A DNA stretch of 64,000 nt from Myrica gale (lineage: Eukaryota; Streptophyta; Magnoliopsida; Fagales; Myricaceae): the NCBI GenBank assembly GCA_963930655.1, contig OZ005619.1, positions 21,971,752 through 22,035,751 of the forward strand, read 5' to 3'. Under the pieces are notes generated by a model. The model saw only the letters and a list, made by a program, of their open reading frames with translations, was not told the DNA's origin and ran no database searches. Positions 34,315-45,604 of this stretch are shown one piece after another. The stretch's first letter is position 1; every line of letters begins with the position of its first letter. Position numbers and translations under genes: made by a program.

Positions 34315-34559
34315 GTATTATTATGGCGCTGGTTATAGTGTGAGTGTGTGAGTGGACGGATGAGATTAGAAGTTGAGAAATCAAATGGCTGAAAAAATGC
34401 CACGTTATTTAATGAAACCGGGTCGGTTTCACGGGTCAGGTTCATTAAATGACGTGGCATTTTCTCAGCCATTAGATTTTTCAACTTCTAATCTTATCCG
34501 TCCACTCACACACTCACACAATAAGCTCACTCACACTATAACTTTTGCCGTATTATTAT
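34315..34559. mobile_element. Mutator-like MITE with long terminal inverted repeats
   Basis: The element spans 34325-34549 (225 bp), starting GGCGCTGGTTATAG and ending CTATAACTTTTGCC. It is nearly all foldback: the left arm about 34334-34425 pairs with the right arm about 34440-34542, with a GGGTCGGTTTCACGGGTCA centre. A 10-bp direct repeat GTATTATTAT flanks it (34315-34324 and 34550-34559), the size produced by Mutator transposases. The equivalent place in copy A (about 5718-5730) is unoccupied. Confidence 0.85.
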
Positions 34560-36734
34560 ATGCATGTTGATACAACAAAGTTATGCGAAGGACGACTTAG
34601 TTGTTCATTGTCCCCACCATTCTTGTTTTCCCAAATTTTTGTAATGACCCTTTGATTTTGTTATTGTTCTCCACTCCTGATCTTTGGCCAAACGTTAAAT
34701 TTTCGGTCAGACAGGGCCAGCTTTCCAGCCACATATCTGCGGACTCCGGTGAACCTCCATTATCTTTTGTACCTTGTGACCTTTTAAATTGGTATTTGTT
34801 TAATTAAGTATCTAGCGGCTGGAAGTACAATACAAAAAAGTTTCTTTGGCTTTTCGTATACATGTACAGTCGGCACATGGATTAACAGAATTAACCTTAC
34901 GAAGAAGGGAAGAGGCCACTGCAGTCGGCTGTTGGATATTGATAATTATAACCATGATTTTGGCGAGCATGAAATACTTCTACCATTTTGCTTCTTCTTG
35001 CTTAATGACTTACGTGGTTGAACACCTAGTTTCACCTGATCCATAACTACTGGGAAGAGGAGGTGAACACTCGTTTAGTGGTAATGTTTGACTACTGTTG
35101 TATGCAATATTAATGACGTTACTTAACAAATCTTCCCCTTCAGTATATTTTTCTACTCCACAACTTCTCTGTTACAATAAGGTCAAGAGTGTAGAAAGGG
35201 CCGCCCACCACTAGAGGAGAGGAAGCAGCACACAAAAAACAGAACCTACAATTAATATTTCAATCTCACTACTTCCCCGGTATTAGGGTTCTTAGGGTGT
35301 GGCTTTTTTATAATATTCAGTACGAGCCTAGTAAAATAAACATAAGAGGATCCTGGCTAATGAAATCTAAAAGGGCCCGCATGTGGTCGCTTTAGCTCCT
35401 GAAACATAAGGTTTTAGTACACTTTATAAAAGGCTAAACACTTGATGAATAGCTTGAAAATTGCCAGACCAGTAAACTTGGTTAAAGGAGGAAGAAAAAG
35501 TCAAACTTCAGCCGGACCCTTACAGCAGAAACAGTACTTCCATAGCAAAAGTTTTATAGTGCGCTTGACTCTCTTGACCGCATTTGAATTCCAGCCTCTA
35601 ACGCAGAAAAAAAAAATTCCAGCCTCTAATTAGAATTCCAACCCGTCCTGGCCCGCGACAAAGGAAAGAAAAAGTTGGCATATACCCAAACTCTTTGGAG
35701 ATTCTCTTATTCTTAATTTTTTTTTAATTTTTCTAGTGTTTGTCTTTTTGACTGTCCTTTCCTTTTGCTCCATCTTTTAAGATTCTTCACACCGTCCCAA
35801 AATTCAAGAGTTATGACTATTTAATTGGGCCACAGCCGACATTTCCTCATGCAAAAAAGGTATACCCACTCACATTCGTGGAACCTCATGTGGCCTCATG
35901 TGGCTAAAAGAGTTGGATCTTTGCTATAAAAGAAATACATCCCCCGCCTGCTTAACCTTAACCACCACACTAGATGTCGTACTAGGCTAAAGCCAAGCCC
36001 AAAGTGTGTATAGGTGCAGTTTCATCTCGAGGAGGCCAGCCCAATGCTTGCTGACATTTTTGTTTTCCGGTTTATCTATTTAATGTAGTAGGCTGGCCCA
36101 AATTCTCTCGCTTTGATCTTGAAGGATTGAGACGAAGCTATCCCTGGCATCCCGTAATGTACAAAGAGAAATCATCGGGTTTTTCGAGTCCACTTTCGGG
36201 AGTACGCAGCACGGAGATTGGGTAACAGCCCAGGCCTTAAGACCCACAAGACAGAAATATAAATGGCCTTTTAGAATCCGATGCTATGGGCCTGTAGAAA
36301 CATGTTCTTACCCTATAAAGTGGGCATGAACGTAGGTTAGTTAGGTTCCTCTTCGTTGGCGAGCTCCTACCCATTAGGCAAATAAATATGCAGTAAGACA
36401 GACACACAGTACCATGTTACTGGCGCGTAATGATCCTGGGCTGCGCAATACAAACCGGAAAATTCACATCTATTTGCACTAAACAATTGCTCATCAATCG
36501 CATTAATTAGCTCACATATACATAGCTGTCAACAGAACCAATAACGGAATGCAGAAAAAGGCAAAGGCTCGTCAACGGAATGTTGAGCAAGGCTTTGGAA
36601 TGAAACAAACGTCAAAAGCCTAAAGTGCTGTTGCAGCCAACACCAAAAATGTTCAACTAGGGGGTCAGCCTACTGTGCCAAGAATACGTTAAGTTGGTAT
36701 ATACACCATTCCAAGAGTGAGCGGAGGACTTTGT
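34560..36734. other. Rest of copy B and the gap before the sulfotransferase-like gene
   Basis: 34560-36125 matches 5740-5837 plus 12981-14083 of copy A. 36126-36734 is unique and probably contains the 3' flank of the sulfotransferase-like gene. No gene is seen. Confidence 0.5.
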
Positions 36735-37095
36735 TTAGTAGTCCAAATGCAGAAAACTCTCATATGCTGTTCCCGTAAGAGTCATGTTAACATCCTCCCA
36801 GTTCTTGACGTGATCGGATAACGGGCCTTTGTGTATTTTAACCTGACGGCTTGTCAGTTCCATCAGCGGAAGCTTTAGAAACTCTTGCACATCTTTTAGT
36901 TTCTGCAAGAAACAAGATACAATAAGGACTGGAAAGAACAGGCATAAATTACAAAACATTCTAGACATCACCATGAGTATAGTTATGGCATCAGCATAAA
37001 GTGATACATCCAACAACTACCATTGTAAAAGATACACTTTAGATAGGAGCTTAACTTCATATGAATACATTTTCAGCAAGATATTCTTATTCTAG

Positions 37096-37134
<39 letters not shown>

Positions 37135-40100
37135 GGGGAGAGGTGATGTTAACAAGCATGTGGACAATATTTGCGCACACATTGAAAATTGTGGATGTAA
37201 AGTACACTTCTCTTTGAATTGAATATATCCTTACAGTGCGGTTCATGGTAAGATCCTCATAGTACAGGAGGATGTGCCGCGTGCTATTGAAGTATTCTAA
37301 GACTTTGGCTGTTGTCAATTCCATATCCTTCAGATCATTGATCAACGAGCTGGAGTTTATCAAAGGCTTGTACTTTGAGAGTATCTCAGCCTATGTGAAG
37401 TATGCAACTATGAGTTTGAGATCATGCGTATGTGAGTGAGGGAGCGAGAAAGAGGGACACACAGAGAGAGAGAGAGAGAGACCTCTTCAGGTGTATGTAC
37501 GTGTGACTTGTGAGTTCCATTCAATAGTTTAGCATATCGGTCATAGGAATTTGCAAGCATTGAAACCATCCGCCGCAATAAATTTCTTCGGAAGAGAAAT
37601 ATTGCAGAAACGCCCTTGCGATTGAAGTACTCTGCAATTTCCTTATGGTGCTCCATCAATCCCTGCATGAACCATGCAACGAATGTTGGCTATTCCACTA
37701 CAGTTGAAAGGAAACAAAGAAAAATACATGAAACAAAGCATTCATCGATGGTAGATGATGACAGTGTTTGCTATGAAGCTGCAATTTCAGCTATTCAGAT
37801 GATATCGATATCACTCAGGTAAGAATAAAGGTAAACAAAATTAATTAATTATTTGATAAGTAAAGGTAAATAAAATTAATGAATCCTAGAACCAGGTAAT
37901 GTCCACTGATAAGTGCTTTAAACCCTGAAGTTATTACTCAAATTAGATGCAAACATTGTTCAGTTAAACATAGGACCGCAATTCGCACAAACATACAACT
38001 AGAATAGTAAAACATTTTGACTTTAATTATGTCTTTCAAGACACCACCGTGAATAATTCCACCAGGAAACAAAAAGGACTTGCAGTGACAGCCATCCTTT
38101 TGAACGGAAACAAAACATACAATGAAGAAGAGCAACATTTTTTTTTCTTCCCTCTGTGCTTTGTGGCACACCACCACATAACAGCTGAGTTAGAGTTGCT
38201 TCATTTCCTTTCTCAACCCATATACATGCCCCATGTGACAAGTTCCTCTAAAGCAAAATCATGGCTAAGTTTTGTGCACCACACTCACAATTGCTCAAAT
38301 ACCTTTGGAGCTGAAAGTAGCAAGGAAGAACCACTTTGCCACCTCCTAACTAAAGCTCTTCCAAAACAATGCTCCATTACAATCTGTCCTAAAGACTCCA
38401 AACAATAGCCTTGTTTGGATCTTAAAAAAGGGAAGTTGAGCGCAAAAGAAACTAGAACTTGACTAACTTGAACCCCACAGAAAGCGCAAGCATCTCATTG
38501 AACCAAATTTAGCACAGACAAGTGGTCTACTTCTACACAGCACTTTTATCAATCCAATGATAAATAGTGCAATCCATATTGTTTAGTTAAAGTGAGGACC
38601 TAATTCAATATTTCCAAAGAAATTCATGAACCCAAAAATTGATTTCCTGGAAAAGTTCGGACAATATGCGACCAGCTGACCTTGGTCCCACATGTTGAAC
38701 ACAAAGAGTCATCAAGGTATGAGAAAAGTCATCAAGACCTACACATTTTGAAAATATTCCCCCGGGGATCAATCAGGTGGTAAAGGGGTGGGATGGGGCA
38801 AGTCTTAGGTTCAAATCTTGTAACCAAGAAATCAGAGGGACATTCAGCTAGGGATAACATTAACCAGTATACTAAATGGAATATTTGCACTACAGATACA
38901 AACCTAACAAGACAGCTCCATGAGTGAGAATTTGGAGCTTACATAAACCGTAATAAGAGTGTTGGGCTGAGAAATTGCTTGCCTAAGAAAAGTCTAGGGG
39001 AGTAGTAGTTGACCTATCACATTGCCTTTCTTTGGTTTTAGAGACGATAAGAAATTCAATACATCATTACATGAGGGAACACATCATTCATTGAAGAGAC
39101 ACGGTTGGTAGTACCTCATTAACATTATAGAACCAATCATTCATGGAAGATGCTAGTTAATAAGTAAAAAATTAATGTGACATGAGAATCCAATAGCTAT
39201 TCTGATGGCTAGACCAGTGACAGCAATAATTAACCACTTCAGGGTGGACTGATGGATTATCATGGCCTTGCATCAGCATGACGGTGAGCAGCTAGAAAGG
39301 GTTGTAATCGCTACCTAGCAGAGAAATTACATCACTAAAAGAGGAGCACCTATTTTAGCCTGAATTCAAATAGATTAATACCTGATTGAGCATCCACTTG
39401 AAGCCAACTGCTGCGGAGCATTGATTTTTGGAAGCACTACTGAACCAATCCAAATTGTAAACTTTATCTAGAGTTTGTACAATTGAAGAAATATTTTTCC
39501 TTCTATCCTTGACCGAGAATATCTCCCCATTGGAGCTTACATTAATATGACTATTTAACAGGGTTTCAAACCACCCACTTCCTGATCTCTGCATTGATAT
39601 GATGGCAAAGAATCGTACAGGATTATGTTCACACTCAGCCCTGGTAACAATGTACGAAGAACAGATATCAGCACATCGATCTGAAGGAACCACAACATAA
39701 TCTTTCGGCAGAAATTGTCCATTACCTGCTAAAAGTTTCAGGTTTTGGATAATGCACAGAAGGAATTTCGGATAAGTTGATGTCGTGATCATGGCAAGGC
39801 CTTTCAATGACTTGGGTGTTCAGAAATTTAATCTTGGCGCGGGGGCTTATCTGCTTTAGACAGATTGAGTAGAGATAAACGCCAAAGACCATTGCAAATA
39901 CTAAGATTACCATCCGTGATAACAGCGGAGATTTCTTAGAAGGCTTCACGATGAGATTATCCTGTGACCCACAAAGAGGAGAAAAAAAGAAAATTAAATC
40001 AACAATTTTGTACTTCGAGATCGTAACAAGCTTATATACTACGGATTTCAACTTGAAGAAAGGGGGCAAAAGGAGGAAATAAACATGCATTTGTTAGAGG

Positions 40101-40561
40101 TGCCGTTATACTCGCGAGATAAGCCCTTAAAAGAAAGAGAGAAAACTTGTAAGAGCATGCATTTCAAATGATTTCCAATTCAAAAGGCTCATAAATTGCA
40201 GAATCACTAGATTCCATCCAGAGAGAGTCACTTGGTGGAAATATGACAAAAGTGGGTATTACGCAGTCAGAAGTAACAAATAAGACCAAAATCTCCGTTT
40301 TTAAGACGCGAGTTTTCATGCATCTAAAACCAAATCGGAACATGCAGAGGAACACCAAGCGATTCTTCTTCAAACCCATGCTTAATTTTCCTCTACAGCT
40401 ATCAATCATAACACTGAAATGTAGTAATTCACCTGTAAAACTGCAGAAGAAAAGAAGAGAAAAAAACTATTTATTTCAAACAGAGCCAAACAGAAAGAGG
40501 GAAAGAGAAAAACAGCACCATTACCCTGCAACACCTTCCCCCAGAAATTTCCCATACCCAT
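36735..40561 (-). CDS. Sulfotransferase-like type II membrane protein, 6 exons
   Basis: Exons on the minus strand, in order: 40535-40561 (tentative first exon, 9 codons), 39726-39961, 39382-39640, 37483-37662, 37235-37390, 36735-36902. All introns are GT-AG and the joined frame is open for about 341 aa. A basic N terminus (KPSKKSP) precedes one membrane anchor (about residues 22-43). The catalytic region carries a PAPS 5'-phosphosulfate loop (ISMQRSGSGWFETLLNSH) and a 3'-phosphate-type strand and helix (AIFLFRRNLLRRMVS). This architecture matches plant Golgi-type sulfotransferases related to NodH/Stf0 (Arabidopsis At3g50620 and At2g15730 type). The acceptor substrate is not known. Exon 1 is inferred only from phase, length and an ATG; exons 2-6 are well supported. 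Confidence 0.85.
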
Positions 40562-43500
40562 AAATCAAAACAACAAATTTTTGTGCAGGGAGAGGGAAGA
40601 AAGCAAGAATATGACTTTACACACTGAAAAATAAAAGGAAGGCAAATACCCCTCAATCCTTTATTTCAAAAGAAAAGTGAAGTTTGAAAAGTACAGTAAG
40701 GTATAGATACAAATTAAGAGGAAATTTACGAAAAATGAGTCAGGCACCTTGTGGAATAAAAAGATTTCTTCTGCCATTGCTCAGAAAAAAGAATACAACA
40801 GAGAGAAGGACCGTCTTCAAGGTGAGAAGGGCAAAGCTCAGATTGCGCTGCTCGTGCCGAACCCTTATCTTCTACTCAGCTGCCAAGTCCTTCGAATGGG
40901 GACAGCTGGAGAGACAGAGAGGGGCCAAGAAAGAACCAAAGAGAAATGTACTTCAATTAAGGACCTGGAACGGAGCAAACTTTTGCCTCGTGTAAAACAA
41001 ATCCATTAAAGGCTTTCCACGAGGCCATCAGTGACGCTCTCCATGTCGGTCCCTATTTCTCTGCTGCTGGTTCAAAGCTGTGACGCTCTTTTCCAAACAA
41101 GTATTAATAAATCAAATCTCTCGCTCCCACAGAAAAAAAACCCATGTCTTGCAGACTTCGCACACTCGGATGCCTTAATCTTTAATATAGATAGACCAAA
41201 CTCTGCCTCCAGAACCCTGTAGAAGAGTAGTCTTTGATTAAAACAGTAGAGCGAAGAGGAAAGAGATCCGGGCAGTCCTTCCTTTGTGATTTTTTACTTT
41301 TATTTGAATAACGATGACATTAAATAATAATATAAATAGCGAAGAAACCAATACCACGATTAAGATAAGTACGACTTACCGGGATAAGCATGGCCTTATA
41401 ACTTTATGTAAAAGCTAACGTGTTTCAAATATACGAGCTTTTATGGGTAAGTAACTGTGGATTAGGATTCTCGTTAGAATTTTCTGCAAGAAAAATGTTA
41501 TGGTTTAATTAAAATAAATAGATATACTGGATAAATTTCTCAATGAATTTATACTGTTTAACATTAAATAATATAGATTTTATTTATTCTATCTATTCCA
41601 ATTGCATTATGCAATTCATATCATAAGTTACTGAGAATTCTGACTTAAATAATCATCTAATCACCTAACACAATGTAATCTGGGATGTTTGTGTTAGAGC
41701 CCCCAAATAATTTGGGTTAATTATCTGAGGTTAATATTAAAAAAAATTATATAATTTTTAATTATTATAATATTTATTAAAAAATTTATCTTTTCACTTT
41801 TTTACTATCTCGTAAAATATCTTTATTTTATAATATTTTTTACACACCTATTGTCTAATATTTGTTATCTTTCTTAAATCAAATCATTTATCTTTATATT
41901 TTCACAAATTCTAAACATTTTTTTATTAAAAAGATAAAACTTTCATTTTAAAACCTCTTCAAACCATTTTTTAAATTTTTTACAAATTTCAATAAAAATT
42001 AATATTTTATTAAATATTATTCAAATATTTTAACGGAAATTTTTTCATAACTAGCTATAAAAGTTAATAAAATCTACACTACACTCAATATAAAATATAT
42101 AGATTAATAGAAATAAAATTTCCCCATTTTTTAACCATCCAAATAGTAGATATACAAAAAAATATATTTTTTTTTTATAAATGTCGTAATGGTACCAAAC
42201 GCAATAAAAATTATAATATTTATAGAAAAATCGATGAAAATGTTTCCTGCACCAAATGGAAGAAGAACTCCTGATAAATTTGAGCGTTTCCAAAACAGCT
42301 GATGCATTAGTGAGGGAGACAGCCATCGAAGACTACTAACGAATTATTGTACTTTTTTATTTTAATCCAATTATTATGATATATATAATTTGACAAAGAG
42401 TAGGTAGAAATTAAAGAAAAGGAAGACAATACCTGATCAATGCAATAAAAGGACTGATCAACAATTTCAAAAGTAAACAGAAGAAGATTTGTTTATGTGG
42501 CTTGCCCATTCAAACTTTGGCACTTTGAAATAATAAAATAATACACCGTCAACTAACAACACACGGTGAATAAAAAGTATTTAATTTATTGTCAATAAAA
42601 GTATTTCATGTATCTATCGGAGTCGCCGGCCCCGTATAGACCGGCACCGGCCAAAGTCCCTCCCCTTCACCAAAAGTTTAGCTGTGGAGCATGATTTATA
42701 ATATAATCATACCATCATACGTGGCCCAGAAAACCAAACTCTTTTTTTTTCTTTTTTTCTTTTCTCAATCAGAGCACCAAACTCGAAGACGTTCAAACTT
42801 CAAAGATTTGCTCCGTGTTCGTGGAGAAGGGGGTTTGCGGACCACCTGTGGTTCATGGAGACAAGAGGGCCAATTTTGGATTGGGTTTGACCCCATCTGA
42901 AAGAACCCACTATAATTCCTCTTAAGGAAGGAATATGAGGGGCAGGAAGAAACAAAAGCAAACCACTTGACGCGTGCTTCGCAAGCCTGAACTGGTCCAG
43001 ACTCGGCTCTCATAAACCATTGTCGCCTGCAGGCTGGCAGGGTTTGTTTTGACCATTTTTTAATGGCGTATTCGCATGAGAAGTTTATTCGGAAGAGAAT
43101 AGGTCCAAAAATATCGAGATTTTCTCTTGTTTAAACCGGAAGCAAATTGCGAAGGAAATCGTGTCAGGCGTGGCATGCCCATCATTGACACTCAGTATAA
43201 CTCATGTTACGGTTCTAGAAAGGAATTATGTTTTGAGTGGATAGGGCGAATTGATTAGATTCTTCACTTTTTAATTTTCCTTTTTTCTAACGGTTACCTC
43301 GGCAGTTCGTTTGGGTAATATGGTTATGAGTTGTTGATGATGGCAAAGGAAAATTGCGGTGTTTTTCTTCACCCAAATGGAATTGATGGATTAATCTTTC
43401 GTGACAGCGGCATGCACAACCCTTAGCTACATGGGTTGGTCTAAGAAGTCTATATAAAGCTATCAAATTAAGTTTGGCCAAGAAGTCTATCTTCTAAATT

Positions 43501-44870
43501 CTAATGTAGCACCAAGTATTTTGGATATTATGATAATTTTTCATAAAATCTTAAATGTTTAAAGTTGACGAGAGACAAGGGAATAGTTAATTAGCAATTG
43601 AAATGCTCTAATTTTGGTTGATAAAGCAGGAAGAAACTCCATAAAAATGACCATTTCTAATTACTGTAATTATAATTAGGGAAATGGGAGAAGGTGGCTT
43701 TCACATGATTGAAGTGGGAAGGAAAGAAGATTTCAACGGTACTACTTTAAACCATTAAACCAACAAGAAAATGACAGGTTATAATAGCCCATCATGTCTT
43801 CTTATTGCAAAGTACCAAAAAGAGAAAGCGCTGACTACGTTTTATAGCAAAAGGGAACCTTTGTCCAAATCATACGTGATGAACAGAACCCCCACAATAA
43901 TTAATTAAGCACTACTTGGAAGATTAAAAGCTATAATTTCCACCACCCAACTCCCAAGATTGTTTTGGGACACCAAACTCTCTCACTCAGCGTCAACCAT
44001 TTTCTTCAAGTCGAAGTTTCATCATGATCTTGGAACAAGCCATGACACAAGAGAAAAAGAATCCCAAATCTGTAAACAATTCATGGTAGGCATCAAAACG
44101 TGAACCCCACGCTCAAGAGTTTGTGCTGCCCATGATCGTCGAAGTGTTGTTGTTGCAGATTCTGTCGGGCAGTTATTTTCCCACGTTATATCTATCGCTT
44201 CGCTTGTATCGTAAGCGACCGGGAGTTCTAGCTTTTTTTTAAGAGGTATTGACGGCAATAAGGAAGACAAAAGGAAAGTATAAGAAATTCATGCACGTCA
44301 ACTACGTAAGGTAGACGTTAATGACTAATTTTAAAACAAAGATATGAACTTTGAATAAATTTTTGTGCCACGTTGCGTTTCAGGTTTGATTAATATGCAC
44401 GTTGGTTGCCATTAAGAAAGCAACACGATAGATTACCAAACAAATCGTTTTCGTCCGCGAACTAGGATAATCGAATGGAACTGTCGAGGCGACTAAACTC
44501 GCCTTTAAAAGCTATGTTAATCTATCGTGCTGGGCTCCAGTTCCACGGGCCCTATTCTTCTTGTATATTAATCGGGCATTCTTTTTGCCTTCCGTTTCTA
44601 CAAGAGGCTCAATGGGCCCTCTCGATATATTTAATACTCATAATGGACCTATCAGATTGCTCCCAACGTAAAGGTCAAGTTTGGGCTTCACTTTTGTTGG
44701 CTTTGAGTTTGGTGGACAGGTTAAGCCTAGGTGCCCATTTTTCGGCTTTGGCAATCAAAATTCGAAAGTATCGTAGCATTTTGACGGATCGCTTCTGCCA
44801 TCTGTGGGTTGAAGGACAATGGAAATTGTTAGAAAAATCGCTTCTGCCATCTGTGGGTTGAACGACAATG
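40562..44870. other. 5' flank of the sulfotransferase-like gene and AT-rich intergenic DNA
   Basis: 40562-41280 is probably promoter and 5' UTR of the minus-strand gene. 41290-42420 is very AT-rich. Open frames at 42765-43013, 44022-44270 and 44475-44861 show no recognised domain. No gene is supported. Confidence 0.5.
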
Positions 44871-44886
44871 GAAATTGTTACAAAAA
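44789..44886. repeat. About 49-bp tandem duplication
   Basis: The unit containing ATCGCTTCTGCCATCTGTGG and GACAATGGAAATTGTTA is repeated twice back to back with very few changes. The second unit runs into the probable solo LTR that begins at 44876. Confidence 0.75.
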
Positions 44887-45270
44887 CTCATGATACATGG
44901 AACATCCACGGGAGTATTTAAATTTTTAGCTCAAGTTTGAATTATAATTGAATTGGATATCTTATCCTGATTTTAAATTTGAATTCAAATTTAGATGATT
45001 TCTCTCCTTGGGATTATCTGGATATCTTATCCTGATTTCAAATTTGAATTCAAACTTACATGATTTCTCTCCTCGGGAATTCTCTGTGTGAAATTACTAT
45101 TTAGGTTTATTTTCTTATAATAAATGTAGATAGAGAAACTTTATCTCAACACATCAAGACTTCCATCTTTTAGCTTTGAATCTGAAAGGTGGAATTCATA
45201 AGGAGACTCTCGGAGCTTAAGCACAAGTTATTTCAAATACTCTTCCCATTTGGTAAAATCTAACATAAAT
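44871..45270. mobile_element. Probable solo LTR, 390 bp
   Basis: 44876-45265 begins TGTTA and ends TAACA, an inverted TG...CA terminus. The flanks are GAAAT (44871-44875) and TAAAT (45266-45270), matching at four of five bases. Inside is a direct repeat of about 64 bp (about 44950-45075, each with GGATATCTTATCCTGATTT). No coding sequence adjoins it. Confidence 0.5.
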
Positions 45271-45604
45271 CTTGGGGCATGTTCGTGTAGTAAAAAACTG
45301 TAGGATTCTAGTAGAATTGTGAATATTTATATAAAATAATGTTTTATAGGTGTTTGTGTAAAGGATAGAGAGAGGTGATTTGATGTAATTGTTTAATAGA
45401 AAAATATTGAAATTTAGTTAAAAAGTATAGAGAAAAAATTTATGTTAAATAAAAAAGTAAAAAGTTGTCGAAGATTGTGTTAAATATACTAATATTTGTG
45501 TTTGAATTCTTAAGATATTCTTTTATAGTTTTGTGAATGAATTTGAATCCTAGAAAAAAACTTGAAAACGAACGTGATGACAATATTTTTCATGAACAAG
45601 TATG
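45271..45604. other. Short AT-rich gap before the hAT element
   Basis: No feature recognised. Confidence 0.5.

Larger units (their letters stand above)
28259..36125. repeat. Segmental duplication, copy B (holds CEP gene 5)
   Basis: Collinear with copy A (283-14083). It lacks the copia element and the 208-bp tandem duplication. It carries a MITE at 34325-34549 and a block (about 31698-32628) not present in A. It lies about 14 kb from copy A in the same orientation, with CEP genes 2-4 between them. Confidence 0.85.

Noticed and set aside
38049..38408. 119-codon plus-strand frame
   Set aside because: It lies antisense inside the large intron of the sulfotransferase-like gene and has no domain or context.
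44475..44861. 128-codon plus-strand frame
   Set aside because: It runs into a tandem duplication and an LTR-like repeat, and has no recognisable domain.
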